A DNA stretch of 64,000 nucleotides from Straminergon stramineum (Eukaryota; Streptophyta; Bryopsida; Hypnales; Calliergonaceae): assembly GCA_963920665.1 (NCBI GenBank), contig OY987273.1, forward strand, positions 9,488,501 through 9,552,500, read 5' to 3'. This document shows, piece after piece, positions 38,837-51,139 of the stretch; the first letter of the stretch is position 1, and every line of letters starts with the position of its first letter. The position numbers were made by a program, and so were the translations under genes. Under the pieces are notes generated by a model. The model saw nothing but the letters and a program-made list of their open reading frames with translations. It searched no databases and was not told the DNA's origin.

Positions 38837-38960
38837 GATGGACTAGATCCCGATGCATGTCCTCTCAAGTAAGCACAATAGTTTGTCATTTGCATCCATG
38901 GATGAATATTATCATCGCAAGTAGTATCAAATATGTTGTTTCCTTGATTTCTGGAAAATT

Positions 38961-39230
38961 GAAACATTATAATCATTAAAATGGGAGTTTTCCAAGGAAA
39001 TGAGAGTTTTGATAATTACTACAAACCATAAGTTAAAGAGAATTTGTACAGTAGAAATATAGAATAAGCAATACAATGACAAATAGAGTACATATGCAAT
39101 TGCAATATACCCAAATACCATGCATAGAAATACCCAAATTTTATGCAAAATGTTCAAAGTACACTTCAATTTATAGAAAGTAATCATTGAATGATGTATA
39201 TGTACTTAATTTTGAATGTATACTAGTAAT
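38961..39230. other. No gene recognised
   Basis: AT-rich; similarity to the first MULE copy ends near 38960. Confidence 0.35.
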
Positions 39231-39765
39231 CAAGAGTCTGTAGGAGTACTTGAAGCCATAGATTGTTGCAATCGTGCTAGCAAAATAAATGTTGTTTGGA
39301 GATTGTATTGAAAAGATCACCACCATTGCAAGTGGATTGCTTGAGAAGAGAAGACCACAATATATGAAGGATGAAAATGATAGTAAGCTTAAGTACCACA
39401 TAAGTCATCAACATACAGAAATTCATAGAAGGCACTAGGTGTGGAAATTTTAGAAACAAAGTCTAGAATCCCCCTTGAGAAAAACTTTCACACACCACAT
39501 TGTTACAAGTGTAGTCTATTAGGGTCCTTCTCAAAGAGGATTCTAGATTTTTTTTCTAAACATTCCATATTTAATTCCTTCAATGAATTTTTGTATGTTG
39601 ATGACTTAAATGATACCCACCAATTTCATCCTTCACAAATCTTGGTGTCTTTTTCTCTAGATTCTACTTACAAAGGTGTAGATGATTCTAGCACAAAGTC
39701 CAAACAACATTTACTTTGCCAACATGATTGCAACAATTTAAGGTTCTACCAAATAACTATTGCTT
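39231..39765. repeat. Inverted repeat with ~200-bp arms
   Basis: Bases 39231-39440 match the reverse complement of about 39560-39765 (shared: GTATGTTGATGACTTA, TTTCATCCTTCA, CCAAACAACATTTA). About 120 unrelated bases lie between. It looks like a foldback element; no target duplication identified. Confidence 0.65.
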
Positions 39766-40393
39766 GTAATAGCTAGAAACATTTGAGTGGAACTAGTAAT
39801 GTATTCTCCATCTCCATTTTCATGGAAAGAGCTATCCTAATATCCTAAATAGAAGTACTATGAATGCAACCTACTCTTCAACTTCTCTATTGCCTTCAAT
39901 ATCTCTAGTGCTCGACTATATCCGCTACTACACATGGAATTTTGCCCAACAATGTCTCATACTTGCTTCTTCAAGGACCTCCGCTCCCAAGCATCCCATG
40001 AACGACAATTCAAATGAGGCCGAGGTTGTCCATCATGGGTTTTGTATTGGCACCTCGCAACCCCCAATGAATGATGTCAAGGTAGAGGAGGTCGGACGAC
40101 CAAAGATGTTGTCGCTTATGCTTCATCATTGGAATTAGAAGGTAGAATCTTCCACAACCTGTTGGGGCTAATAACAATGGGCTTTGTGAGTACGTCAATG
40201 TCCTACAAAAACAAATCAGATCAAAGATTCACCTTCTAAAATATTAGAAAGACAAACTCAGAAAACATATCACATTTATAAATGTAAGAATGAAACCCCA
40301 TACCTCAAGGGTAGCCACCACCCCCATTTCCTTGTCATATAGTTTTCTTTGCGTCATGGCAGTTAATCTGGAGTGAGCTCAAGGGGAGGTCAA

Positions 40394-41283
40394 TTAAGGA
40401 CGACTCTTCAATGGGGAAGGGGAGCACATTAGGTGAGGGTGCTTCCCTTCATTGGAAGGACTGTCGACAACCCCATCATCGATTGACAACGTAGAGAAAT
40501 CCATTGTTGATCGTGCAATGGCTGCAAAATACATGATGTGCCCTAATCCATTTTGTGAGATGGCGAAATGTCCATAGTCAGAGAAGGAATTAGAAGAAGA
40601 AGTACACTTGTTGTCACATTCTATTTTAGTGTCTGAAATAGTACGCAAAGCTTGGAAACAAACATAGAATGCTTGTCAAAACAACGCTTTAGTGTGTTCA
40701 ACAATTACTCAAATGCAATGGTGCTAGGTAGCCATATATTCTTCCTTAACATGTAATATATTCTTTCCATAATATGTAAAATATGATGAATATAAAAAAG
40801 AATTGGCAATTCAGCACAATTGACTAGTACCTAAAATTTCCAGTCATTTTGAACCAAACATGCGACTGGAAAGTATAGGGAACTCCTCTACTCTCAATCC
40901 CTATCTTGGGGCTTTAGAGAATCCTCAGAAGGCATTATGCAATTAATATTTTTCTCTCTTCACTCCATAAAAATGCTATTGGACTACTTGATTGCTAAGT
41001 CTAGCTCTATGAATTTGGTTAAGTCCAGTTCTTCGGCAAGGTGAAAGCGCCCCATCATATCATCTTTCTAGAACGCGTACATTTCTCTAGGCCTTGCTTT
41101 GTAAAGTTGCCAAATAGAAGGCAGAAGATGATCGATAAGGATTCCATTCGTGGCACCATATCCCTTGTATGACCACGTATCAAATAGAATCACATTTTCT
41201 AGATTATTCATGACTTGTTTTGTTGGTGTGAACCATGATAGTGGTTCACTATTTAAAAATCCATAAATATAAACATTAGGCAT
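40394..41283 (-). pseudogene. Unrecognised decayed coding fragments
   Basis: Two minus frames: 41068-41283, with FDTWSYKGYGATNGILIDHL and a continuation past a TAG into KDDMMGRFHLAEELDLTKF; and 40394-40648, with MYFAAIARSTMDFSTLSIDD. The composition looks like real protein, but no second copy or known motif supports it. They may or may not belong to one gene. Confidence 0.25.
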
Positions 41284-43109
41284 GAATTTACAAATCTAGA
41301 AGTGTTAGTACTCCGGATTAAGCCATAACCATCAATTAAGGAGTTTTCTGCTAGATAGCAATAGAAACTTCAAGAGGTTAGGGTGAGATGCTAGAAAATG
41401 CAATGAAGAGGAAATTAGGGGAAATTCTAGGGAAAAAATGGGGAGTTAAAACTAAAAAGAAGTTAAGCAAGATTTGGTAGAGTAACCAAATTAGGCTAAT
41501 GGTAAAATGATGACAAAATGAAAACCAAAAATCAAAAATCAAAATGAAAACAAAATACTAGAAGTAGGAAATGAAACTAAAAGTAAATTAAAAACTACAA
41601 AAATAATAAATAATAGAAAACATAAGAGAAGTTAGTTAAACTAAAACTATGATTGAAACACTAGCGTAGTGAGTAAAATACTAAAATAGTGCTAGAAATA
41701 CTAAAATAGGATTTTACAGTAAGTTAGAGGGTTTTACAATAATTTAGGGGGTAGAACATTAAAATAGCGCAATTTACACTAAATTAGTGGATTTATAGTA
41801 ATCAAGTGCAATTTGTACTAATTTTGCACATTTTGCACCAAATTAGGAGATTAACAGTGAATTAGTGTGGGATGAAAGTAGTTTAGAAAACTAATTTGTT
41901 AGAAAGTTTTATTATGGGCAAAATTAGGGTTTGGAGCCCTTTCTCTCTCAACTCTTTCAATTTTTCACAACTTCGTGTGCATGTGTGTTGGAGAGCATTT
42001 TAGGTGATTATGGACGTTTTTAAAGCATGAAGAGTTAGAAACTAGGAGGAAGGAACCAAGGTAGGACAATTTGTCGAGTAGGTCATTATTTTTTGAGAGA
42101 AAATGGTGAAGGAATGATGGGAGTGAGGTCAGATGGGAATTCGAGTGAAAAGAACTGAGGTTTTGTTGAAATGGGAGGGGACTGCCAACTTTGGTGACTG
42201 ATTGTAGAAGATTAGGAGAGCGGAATGGGCTGAGTTTTGGGGAGGATGGAGAAGGTAAAGTCAACTTTTCAACAAGACAAGTCATGACCGATTCCAAGCA
42301 AGGATGAGGATGGGGCCGCCAATTTAGTGAGAGGAGGTCAAGCTGCCTCTACCACGGAGGACGGACGACTTTGGCAAGCGACTATGGGAGTTAAGCAAAG
42401 CTAATCAACATGAATTTTGGTGAGGAAAAAGATGGAAAAGTCATCTTTTCAACGAGACAAGTCTCGCCCAATTTGGAGTAGGGACAAAGCCGAGGCAATC
42501 ATTTTAGTGTGACAAGGATAGTTCACTTTTTTTCCCTGTGATTCAGCTCAATCTAAATGTAACTTTAATTACAATACAATCTTTTTTTTATCACTCTTGA
42601 AGCAAGAGTTCAATGGCCTTGTATGCAATGTTCTTGTAGGGTGTGAATGTTTAGAGAGTATATGAGGATTTTTAAGGGTTTTAGGGCAAGCGTGGAAGCG
42701 CTACCCAAATTGGAGGTAAAATTAGGGTTAGGATATGGATTAGGAAATTGAAGGAAAAAACTAATTGGCCTAAAAGGAATGTGTGAATATGTTAGGGATG
42801 GGATCTAAGGAATTAGGGAAGTGTTTGGCATCAATTTAGGAAGTTAGTTAGGAATTGGGGTGATTGTGGTGTGCTGGAATTGAATTTCAAAACACCAAAT
42901 TGACCCATTTGGTGCCCCAAGGGCTAGTTTAAGGCAAAATTAGGCCTATTAGGTTGCCCTAACCTCTCAAAGTAGGTACTAGGGTCATTGGAGGATTTTA
43001 GGGTGCATATTAGGGTGGTGTAAAGGTGCTGCTTTCATTTCACTTAGAATAGTTTAATGTTAAAAAATTGATAAAAAAACATTTAGAAGTCCATTACTTA
43101 GAAGGCAAT
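41284..43109. other. No gene recognised; contains a ~180-bp tandem duplication
   Basis: A-rich then G-rich sequence. About 42180-42355 and 42360-42525 are diverged tandem copies sharing AACTTTTCAAC.AGACAAGTC and AATTTAGTG. The 110-codon minus frame at 41965-42297 is Ser/Pro/Leu-rich and has no support. Confidence 0.5.
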
Positions 43110-43660
43110 TTAGGTAGAGGTCCCATACACTCCCCGCCAACTAACTCTAGGGGGTTTCTTTGCCTTGCAGTGAAAAAGCCTCGTAGTGGGACTGTCATCA
43201 ACTATGATGGTATTCTCTCTAGAGAAAATGGAATCCTTCATGTCGAACAACCTCTCTAATGGTTTGAGGAACAAGTCTTTGTTCATTCCCTTCACTTTGT
43301 AGTTCCCTATCTTTCCACCCTTGTTTCTGTACTTTAGTACGATACCCTATTCTTGCCCGAAGACATGCAATGAGTAGTTATGCCTTTGAAGAGGGTATTG
43401 CACACATTCATGACTATGGCCCTTTTCATAGAGCTCTAGATTGAGACTTTTGTAATCGAGGATAACTTGTGGAGAAACGTGAGACAGTGGAGCCGCATTC
43501 TTATAAATTTCACACCAACGGTGAAGCATTCTAAGTTTGGATAGAAATCATCAATTTCGATGAACTTCTTTTCCCTTCAGTCATATCTCTTATCCTCATA
43601 GATGCAAAGTATCTCATTTAGATTCAAGATGACATTGAGCTACTTCTTTGACACCCTAGA
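43110..43660 (-). pseudogene. FCP1/NIF-type HAD phosphatase-like fragment
   Basis: Minus-strand pieces in order: VILNLNEILC (near 43620), resembling the hydrophobic DLDGT-type motif 1 of FCP1-like phosphatases but with Asn for the first catalytic Asp (GAT to AAT would do it); YSLHVFGQE*GIVLKY (TAG where Trp is expected); KDLFLKPLERLFD; and SRENTIIVDDSP (near 43210), a good match to the conserved DDSP motif. There is at least one frameshift near 43530. The family dephosphorylates phosphoproteins such as the RNA polymerase II tail; this copy is dead. Neighbours are transposon genes, so it may be cargo. HAD-like identity rests on the two motifs and their spacing. Confidence 0.45.
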
Positions 43661-43745
43661 TGTGAATGGATAGAGGACTTGGTCCTCTGCCTCACTAACT
43701 TGAATGCATGCTTGATCGCTACCCTATTAAGAATTTATAGCTATA

Positions 43746-43915
43746 CACTACTAGAAAATTCAATTTTGTTGTTGTTTTGGTCGTATTGATCCGGTTACTA
43801 TTTTGTTGATTTTGACAAAAATCTGTTGAAAATCAACAAATTTTTGTCAAAATCAACAAAATAGTAACCGGATCAATACGACCAAAACAACAACAAAATT
43901 GAATTTTCTAGTAAT
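43746..43915. mobile_element. CACTA-type foldback MITE, 170 bp, near-perfect palindrome
   Basis: CACTACTAGAAAATTCAATT at the left pairs with CATTACTAGAAAATTCAATT read from the right. The two arms of about 80 bases are almost identical, through GTCGTATTGATCCGG, so it is a recent or selectively maintained insertion. No 3-base duplication is evident. Confidence 0.8.
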
Positions 43916-44044
43916 GGAGACAGTTAAATCAATGCATTGTTTCTATCACATTTGGAACACTAAAATGGCACAAGTAGAACAAATTACATAAATGAAAATG
44001 TTAAGGGCTAGAGGTAGGCACCATGAACAATGGAACAGTCAATG

Positions 44045-46375
44045 CTACAAGGAATTACTCACCACATCTACCGATTGATGAAGTGGTGCAAAAATTGTAG
44101 CTTCAACCAACATTTTTGAATGAGGGATGTCCAATTCCAAAAGTGCTTGGTGAGAAAGATTGTCATCGAGCTCTTCCTCAATAGCTTTAAAAATATTGAC
44201 ATCCTCTTCTTCCTTCTCAAGCATTGCCGAATGCACTTCATCTATGTCTAAGAGGGCATCATCATGTGGAGAAAGTAACTCTGTGCAAACACATTGAGGA
44301 CTGGACGTAGGCACCGACTCGATAGCAACAAACGAAACATGGGGTAGAATTACATTAACAGTCACGAAGCCTACGACTATGGAAATTGTATAGAAGAATT
44401 ATGATTTAAGAAAAATGAATTTATTACACTATCTCAAAATGAGAAAGAATATTACAAAGATATACACCAAAAGTCTTTGTCCACCTACCTACATCTTTTT
44501 ACATAGTCAATTCAATGGACAAACGAAAAACTTGAAGAGTTGAAGGTAGGTTCAACTTGATTCAAGTTGAACAAGAGTTATAATGGTCATTGGGAACAAT
44601 TTGGTTGGTCCTCAACCACAAGATCCAATGATTATTCTAGCCCAATGGCAATCTCCTCCTCAATTGCTTGCACAAAATCGTTTACATCATGTGCAACTGA
44701 GTTGGGCATCTTTGCAATAGGCACTTGGTCGGATGTCGTGGCCATCGTTGACAAATTTGCGGACCCTTCCTATGCCTGCCTCTCACTATCAATTGAGGTA
44801 TGAAGTTGATTATTGATAAAAAGATGCTATGATTGAATAGGTGAGGGTACAATCATCTACATTGGTGACAAATTCGCAACATGATATAAACATCTCAAGC
44901 AATGTGTACAAATACTTGGGGCATCATATTGATCATCTAGCTCTTCATTATGTCTCTATCCTCTTGCCTGGCCTTTTTATTTTCTGCTTTGTCTTCCATC
45001 AGCATCCTCAAGAGCATGTCTATTGTCGACTCCTTCTTTGGAGATTCTTCTCTTGTCCTCTTTTGAGGATCATGTTTGGATGAACTAGGAGTGAGGTTTG
45101 GATGCTCCCATGATGATGCCCACGAGCCACGCATTCCATTGGCCTCTATCAAGTCAATCAAATCAATTGGATCCCTGTCTCTATTTGAAAACAACCGTGC
45201 CACTAGTTCCAGCAAGGTCAAACTATACTCTTCACCCTCCTTAATGAGGTTGACTATAGTCCCAACATTAGCCTCATCATCTGAGACTTCTTCTACTTGA
45301 GTCAAAGACGTTGCATTCCCCTTTCTCGAGCTTGATGCAGTCCGCCTTGACGTGGACACTTCTTTGGTCTCCTTCTATGGGTGGGCACCTTCATCCACGA
45401 AGCATGTAGAATCAAGGAAATCATCCTTATTAAGGTTCTCCGACATCACGGCCAAGTTTTGGAATCTGTCATAATAATTGCTGTCGGGAATGGAAAAATC
45501 ACCAACCTACTCATCTACATCATAGGACATGACTGTCAATATAAAGTAAATGAGAAGTTCAAGTCAAATCGACTTGAAACTAATATTCACATGATGGTAG
45601 AAGTTTATGATCATTGACATTCAGAAGGGACCACCATCACACATATTTTCACAAGAAGGAAATTCAACTTGAATTGCCTTGAAATGAAATCCTTATCCAA
45701 GCAATACAGACAAATTTTCCACCTCTGAAGACAGAGAGGATGTCTTTTCTTGCATAATAGAAGAGGTTTAAAATATGCATATAGAACTCCATGTAGATAG
45801 AACTCCATGTAGAGTTCGGTATCATAGATCCTATACTCAAGCTTGTTGTATAAGCCCGACTTTTGCCACTTCGTAATTTCGAAACATCGAACTTCCTTGG
45901 AATCAATTTCGGCTTAATCCTTATGCTTTTCTTTACTAGGAAGATCAGGTAGATAGGTGCCTTCATGGAAGTGGCACTTGCGGCGAGGTTTCCGAGGCAT
46001 TCGATGGCTGCTAGGAGGTATTTTAAGAAATGCACTAAGTATGATGTACTAAAGTTCCTAGTCTCGATATGCGCCCTAAAATCATCGTTTGTCTACTAGT
46101 CATCGCAAATCCACAACCACACTTCTAGGTTGGTCATGCAAGGACCATTTAGCTTCATGAATAGCTCCATGGATGCATAAAAGTATGGAGAGTCTCAAGG
46201 AGCAGTCTCCTTGTTGATCATTCCTGGGATGTTCCGGAAGTCGATCACTACAAGCTTGAGAGTCACCTATGGCGTTGTTCCATACGTTGTCATGTAGAGA
46301 GGAGAACGCTTTGGGAATACGTAGAGTACTTGGCTACAACTAGGAATAGTTTACTAGGAAGTTGAGTCTAGTCTT
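44045..46375 (-). pseudogene. 3' half of the second ParB/methyltransferase-like gene, inverted copy
   Basis: Minus-strand exons match the plus-strand gene at 59302-63770 from about its codon for KLALIDFRN onward: 46375-45670 (IDFRNIPGMINKETAP, then FLVKKSIRIKPKLIPRKFD and LSVFRGGKFVCIAW), 45510-44830 (RDRDPIDLIDLIEANGMRGS, TIDMLLRMLMEDKAENKKA) and 44365-44045 (EEEDVNIFKAIEEELDD). Introns fall in the same places and contain the dyad motif near 45558 and 44550. The first half is missing upstream of about 46380, so it is truncated. A TGA after KETAP is shared with the other copy and so predates their separation. Confidence 0.65.
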
Positions 46376-46654
46376 CAAGTCTTCGAATTTTCAAGCTGAA
46401 CTTCATTGACCTATCAACATCATATTCATTAAAAATGGGAGATTGGGGACCTCCCAAAATAATAATACCAATTTCGAGGTCCCAATATTGAAGTAGAGTT
46501 GAAGTAAATTTGAGTCAAGGGAAATTCTATTCGGTAGTTTTAAGATGGAATTTCCATTAAAATGAGAGTTTCCAATCATCAAAGCGTCCTTAAGAAAAAA
46601 TTTCTAACAAAGATAATATTGATTTCCTATATAAGTGAATATTGTATTCTCATT
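46376..46654. other. No gene recognised
   Basis: Spacer at the truncation point of the inverted copy. Confidence 0.35.
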
Positions 46655-46860
46655 TAGTTGTGAGCTGAATGGTTGGTTGTAAGTAACTATTTATCTCATT
46701 TAGGTGGTCTAGGTTCGAATCCCACTGAATTCGTATGAGCACCTATGAGATAAGCATGACTTGGGGTTGCTAAGTGAGCCTTTTAGGTAGGAAAGTTGTA
46801 ACAACCAATCAACCCCATTCCCAAACTATGACAAGTGCTTCATGCATTACCAAAACAGAA
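46655..46860 (+). mobile_element. tRNA-derived SINE-like repeat
   Basis: An RNA polymerase III B box, GGTTCGAATCC, at 46712-46722 and an A-box-like TGAGCTGAATGGTTGG at 46661-46676 are separated by 35 bases, as in tRNAs and tRNA-derived SINEs. The intervening sequence does not fold as a tRNA, so it is not a functional tRNA gene. The 3' end and target duplication were not resolved. Confidence 0.5.
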
Positions 46861-47249
46861 AGTGCTCTTACACACTATCATTTTGTTTCAATTGTATTAT
46901 ATTTTTAAAACAAATTTACAAAGTCAATAAAAAGGAAAAATGATGTACATATAGAAACAAGTATATGTATAATATAATAATCAATATATTCATTATTGAG
47001 TACAAGTGCAATTGCTCCACATGGTACTTCATACTTACAATATAGAAAATAGTCCATCTAGAAATGTATAAAATCAAATCATATTACACCAATCTATATC
47101 ATATACTCTATAGTACATGATATAAAATCATCTAAAATCCTTTCTTGTTAAGGCAAAACAAAACTATAGTAGGGTATAAAGCAACAAACATGAACTATCA
47201 AACATAGCTTCAAATACTACGTACTATCTTCAAAGCACCTCATAAATGC

Positions 47250-50082
47250 TTAGTTAGCATTATACACAACCAAACTTGTATTGATAATATTGACATGAGT
47301 AGACGGGATTTTGAGGACACACTCTATGGTGTCCTTCTTCACTCTTGACTTCCATGTCGTCATCAAAGAATTCATTTCCTCCCACATCGGATTCTAGGTG
47401 TCATCGACTTTCCAACACAATCCTTTAGCGGAATTCCACCCAATATAGGACTCTTGAATAATCCACTCTCGTGATATGGGTCGAAAGTATTGAATGAGCA
47501 CACAATTAGGATGCTCTGGGCTTGTGAAAGGATCAGACAAGGCTCTGGCAATCCATACAAGTCTAGTATCACCATTAGCTGGTCGAATGGCCACGAAGTA
47601 TCCTTCAAAAAGATCACGCGCCACTCAGAAAGATGGCAATGGACGATTGCGAAGTTGCCCCACGAAGGCATCATCCTCAACAAACTCCTCATAAACCTCA
47701 CCATCATCATCAAGTTCATCCTCCTCCGTTGTTTCCACTCGAGAAGAAAGCCAAAAGCCATCTACCAATGCAGCGGAAGGTTAGATGGATTCCTTCAAGG
47801 CTGCATTCATCGCCTGCCAATAGAACACCAAATGCTTGAACCATCTCCTATACTTACCACTTCCATCTTCATCGCATAATGACTCCCAATACTTGATGAA
47901 TCCACATATTTCCTTGTAAATATCATCCATGCTCTATATTAGAAGGTGTACAACAAGCAATGGCTCCCCACAAGGCCATAGACTCCTCCCTCCAGAGTCC
48001 TCTCACCATAAATTTATCCCTTCAACTTCCTCAGATAGCCAATCACTATCCGTGCAATATTTCTTGTACTTCATGACCGGGACCCCCATAGAGCTAAGAT
48101 AAAATTTGAAATGTTGTGCCTTGGTATGGCCAACAAGTGCATCTTCCCCTTTCACAATCAAGCCTTCTATGAAGGCTTTGAAATCTAGCACTTCTTCAAT
48201 AAGGTGAGGAATTGTAGCCACTGAATCCACATCCATGAAGGACTTTATAAGAGATGGGATGGTGGGGAAGTTGTCTTTTTTCAACTACATACTCCACCTT
48301 CCAAACAATGCGTCGATGTTGTCATGTGTGTGACCAACCAATATGAAACTGATGTACACCTCACGAAAGATTTTCTTAGCAACAAGAAGGGACCAAAATG
48401 CAAACACAAATCTATTCTTATTATCTCCTATTGCATTGTTCATTTGAATGCTCAACACTAGAGGAAGTGTAGTTGCCGGAATTGCAACTTCGAGCGGTGG
48501 CCGAAGCGATGATTTGCAAATGTCCGCTCCTTGTAGCACTACTTGAAAAAGAGGAGCAGAGCTCGAACTAGCAAACAATTCGCGGGATGAGTACTTTGGG
48601 GGAGTTCAACATCCCGTAACAACTTTGTTAATGACCCCACTGTGTAGTTTGAGTCATGAAGAAAGATGTCAACACTGTAATGTGCATAACTCACATCCCT
48701 ATGCCCGTGAGCAATCATGCCCGTAACTGAAATCGGCAGCTTCATTAGTCCATCAAGTTGCTTACTCTTGTGTGAGAATACAAGAGAAATAGTTTTTGCA
48801 TGATCTGTTTTGTCATGCATGATTGTCAAGCATTCGTGAGGGTATGCACTAGACCTGTACCGGTTCGCATAGTAGTGATCTCGATGTAATCGAGCTATGG
48901 CCGAATGTTTCTCTAAAATGTGGGTCCATTTCTATTGTAACTCGACAATTGCAGTTCTTTTTAGAGTTTGCAATCTATCACACTTAGAACAATGTGCAAA
49001 ATTATCTCTAGGCTTCTTGGCACTATACTTGGGGAAGTTCAATTTCTTGATCTTGCTTATGCTTGAAGCTAACACTTCTTTCAACCCAAACACAGCATTC
49101 GTTGCATTAACCTCAGGAATAGTCTCCTTTCATTTGAAGGTGGCCGGCAAAACCATGGAAACCACCTTCTCCCCAATTGGAAGAGTGTGTGTACAATGTG
49201 GCATATGGTTTGTGGACTTTTCAAGCACGCAATTTAATGTCGCGGTCGCTTGTGATGTGTGCATCCAAGGCTTTTGCATGCCCAAATTGCTGTGAGCATG
49301 AGCTTGTTCTCCTTTAGCAACATACCCTTGAAAACGATGGAAGGTGGATTTCGGGACACCTAAAATATGTCTCCATGCCGCCAAACAAACATCAATACCT
49401 TCTATAGTGATCACCCTCTTCCCTTCAGAGTCACAATGGACCTGCCTATGAATGTCCAACTTCATGTGGTATCGAAACTCAAAACTTGAGTTATGGTACA
49501 TGTGTCATGAAAAGCCTGAATCTTCTCCCTTAGAAAAGGTTGCACATAGTTGTTTGAGCAACAAACTTTGGTCGACACTGAATTGATGGACTCTTGGGTG
49601 AGTAATTCCTTGGACTTCACACAAGCTTGAGGAGGAGGATTCCTAATTGAGCTTGTGTACAGTCTAGCCCGCGAAGAAGATGGTTGCAATAGTCTGACTT
49701 GTCGACAATTGTGGTCGTCACAAAGTTCGTGATCACGGAGGCTAGCCCCATTCAAGTACACCTGTTGAATGGGCCATGCACGGAGAGAATACCTCCAATC
49801 TTTTGGAACATCTTCGATGTGCAAAGACTTTGAAATCTAGACAACAACAAAAGCATCTCCTATGGGACCATCACAACCTTGCACTAAGACAAAGTTCACG
49901 TTGTGAACTATTCCCTCTGCCACTGGTCAACCAGTGGCATTTAGGAGGGTGACAACCTTTGTGCTCCAAAGACGTTGAAGGATGCCTTCGTAGTCAAGAA
50001 TCTCTAGAGTCACTTCAGGAACGTTTTCAACGTCCCCTTCATCAAAGGAGTACTCCCGTATTGGATCAACTAAAACATCCAT
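47250..50082 (-). pseudogene. DUF7869-type transposase-like gene, decayed
   Basis: The frame starts at Met 50082 (MDVLVDPIREYSFDEGDVEN) and ends at TAA 47250-47252 (SLVVYNAN). In order: a Cys-containing element KVCCSNNYVQPFLREKIQAF; IEGIDVCLAAWRHILGVPK; CSKCDRL; HDKTDHAKT; SVTGMIAHGHRDV; the conserved block LSIQMNNAIGDNKNRFVFAF; and VGHTHDNIDALFGRWSM. The last two are hallmark segments of the plant DUF7869 family, thought to be transposon-encoded. The C-terminal YFRPISREWIIQESYIGWN follows. Breaks: TGA after NATG, TAG in VVV*ISK, TAG in LQ*KWTH, TAG after GRWSM, TAA in ESI*PSA, TAG in DDT*NPM, and a shift near 48585. No introns needed. Motif-rich dyads lie upstream (50170-51135). It probably supplied mobilisation functions for the neighbouring family. 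Confidence 0.65.
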
Positions 50083-50169
50083 GATACTTGCACAGTCATT
50101 CGAAGACAATCAGATACCTCAATGGAAATATTCACCAAACCAAATAATAGCTACATTACACAGTAGCAT

Positions 50170-51135
50170 ATGATAAGTCAACTTGAGTCGAGTTGATTTC
50201 TCACAGAAATATATAACATTGTAGTTGGCAATGAAGTGTTCTCATCATCATAAATCAGACCAATCGCATGATTGAGAGAAATCAACTATAAGACACTGCA
50301 CTCCCCCAATTCAGTCTATTGTAAAGACTGAATCCTGCAAGTACTTTTTTCTGTTAGGGTCCCGTAAGATTAACCTATAATCTTTAAAATAATTTATACG
50401 TAGACCATCCTTAAGACTCATTAAATTACAGTGATGAAACTCCAATGTTTTTCTACCTTATAGAGTATAGAACTAACGCAAACGTTGTCATCTCCCAAGT
50501 CTTATCTACTAAATTGATGCACAAAATAATCTACTACATCATAGGAATTCGGAGATAGAATATAGTATGGTTTATCATCACTTTAACTGGAATAGAGTTA
50601 AACCATCACTTCTCCAATCTAAAGTCCATAGTACTACATTCCTTACAATATCATTGTATAATCATTCAATTCAAGTTGACTCGAGTTGAAAAGGATAAAT
50701 TCTTGCATCAGAGTCACTATATCTTTTCATCCAGATTTATTATATAATAGTCTTCACATATTCTCTAACTCATTGTATTAACTTGAAATCTTCCAAATTC
50801 TTCAACTTCCACTTCTCATTAGTTCAACTCGAATCAAGTTGAACTAGAGACTCTTTATATCTTCTCAGGAATCCAAGTCAGTTGAAATTAAATTATGGTT
50901 TAGGTCCAGTATTCAGTCAAATAGTAATTTTCACTACATCTTGCTCATGTATCAATTTTACACTGATACTTTCACTTGTCGTCGAGGACCTCTTCGATCC
51001 AACTAGGTATTGACTTCTCTGATTCAACTTGACTCGAGTTGAACTTTAGTAATGCAATTACTGAAAATTCTAATCAATAAGTAGGGATACATTTTCTTGA
51101 AATTCTTCTAATTCAAGTCGAATCGACTTGAATAA
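50170..51135. repeat. Cluster of dyad-symmetric 21-bp motifs upstream of the DUF7869 gene
   Basis: Copies near 50178, 50668, 50823, 51021 and 51112. The best (51111-51133) has 11-base arms ATTCAAGTCGA and TCGACTTGAAT around one base. Related copies surround the ParB/methyltransferase-like genes. Their position upstream of the start suggests promoter or transposase-binding sites; that is inference. Confidence 0.65.
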
Positions 51136-51139
51136 TGCA

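Larger units (their letters stand above)
33226..38960 (+). mobile_element. Second copy of the large MULE, left part only
   Basis: CAACAACGCTAACATGTGAG matches the 3082 terminus and is followed by GTGAGC-type subterminal repeats and TACTTACTATTTATAGTAAG-like sequence. The transposase stop codon lies about 0.9 kb inside, as it lies 1.0 kb inside in the first copy. Similarity is followed to 35328 and resumes at 38842-38960 after copy B; beyond that I lose it. No matching right end was found in the window. Confidence 0.6.
34131..38960 (-). pseudogene. MULE transposase copy 2, C-terminal part, interrupted
   Basis: The minus strand matches 4101-5430 of the first copy. The SWIM zinc finger keeps all ligands (CTCLNF...NCKHLYYLY, near 34330-34270). 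Upstream parts with TNYCAYLRGHASGSSP lie at about 38850-38900. The gene is split by copy B at 35329-38836, at a point that reads GATGGAGCAGATCC in the first copy. The catalytic core is not found. There are in-frame stops, for example TAG in TIQ*IVNAP. Confidence 0.7.

Noticed and set aside
39585..39610. YVDD in an open frame, resembling a reverse transcriptase active site
   Set aside because: No surrounding reverse transcriptase motifs in any frame; it lies in the arm of an inverted repeat and is probably chance.
46655..46735. Possible tRNA gene at the B box
   Set aside because: No acceptor or anticodon stem can be formed; better explained as a SINE.
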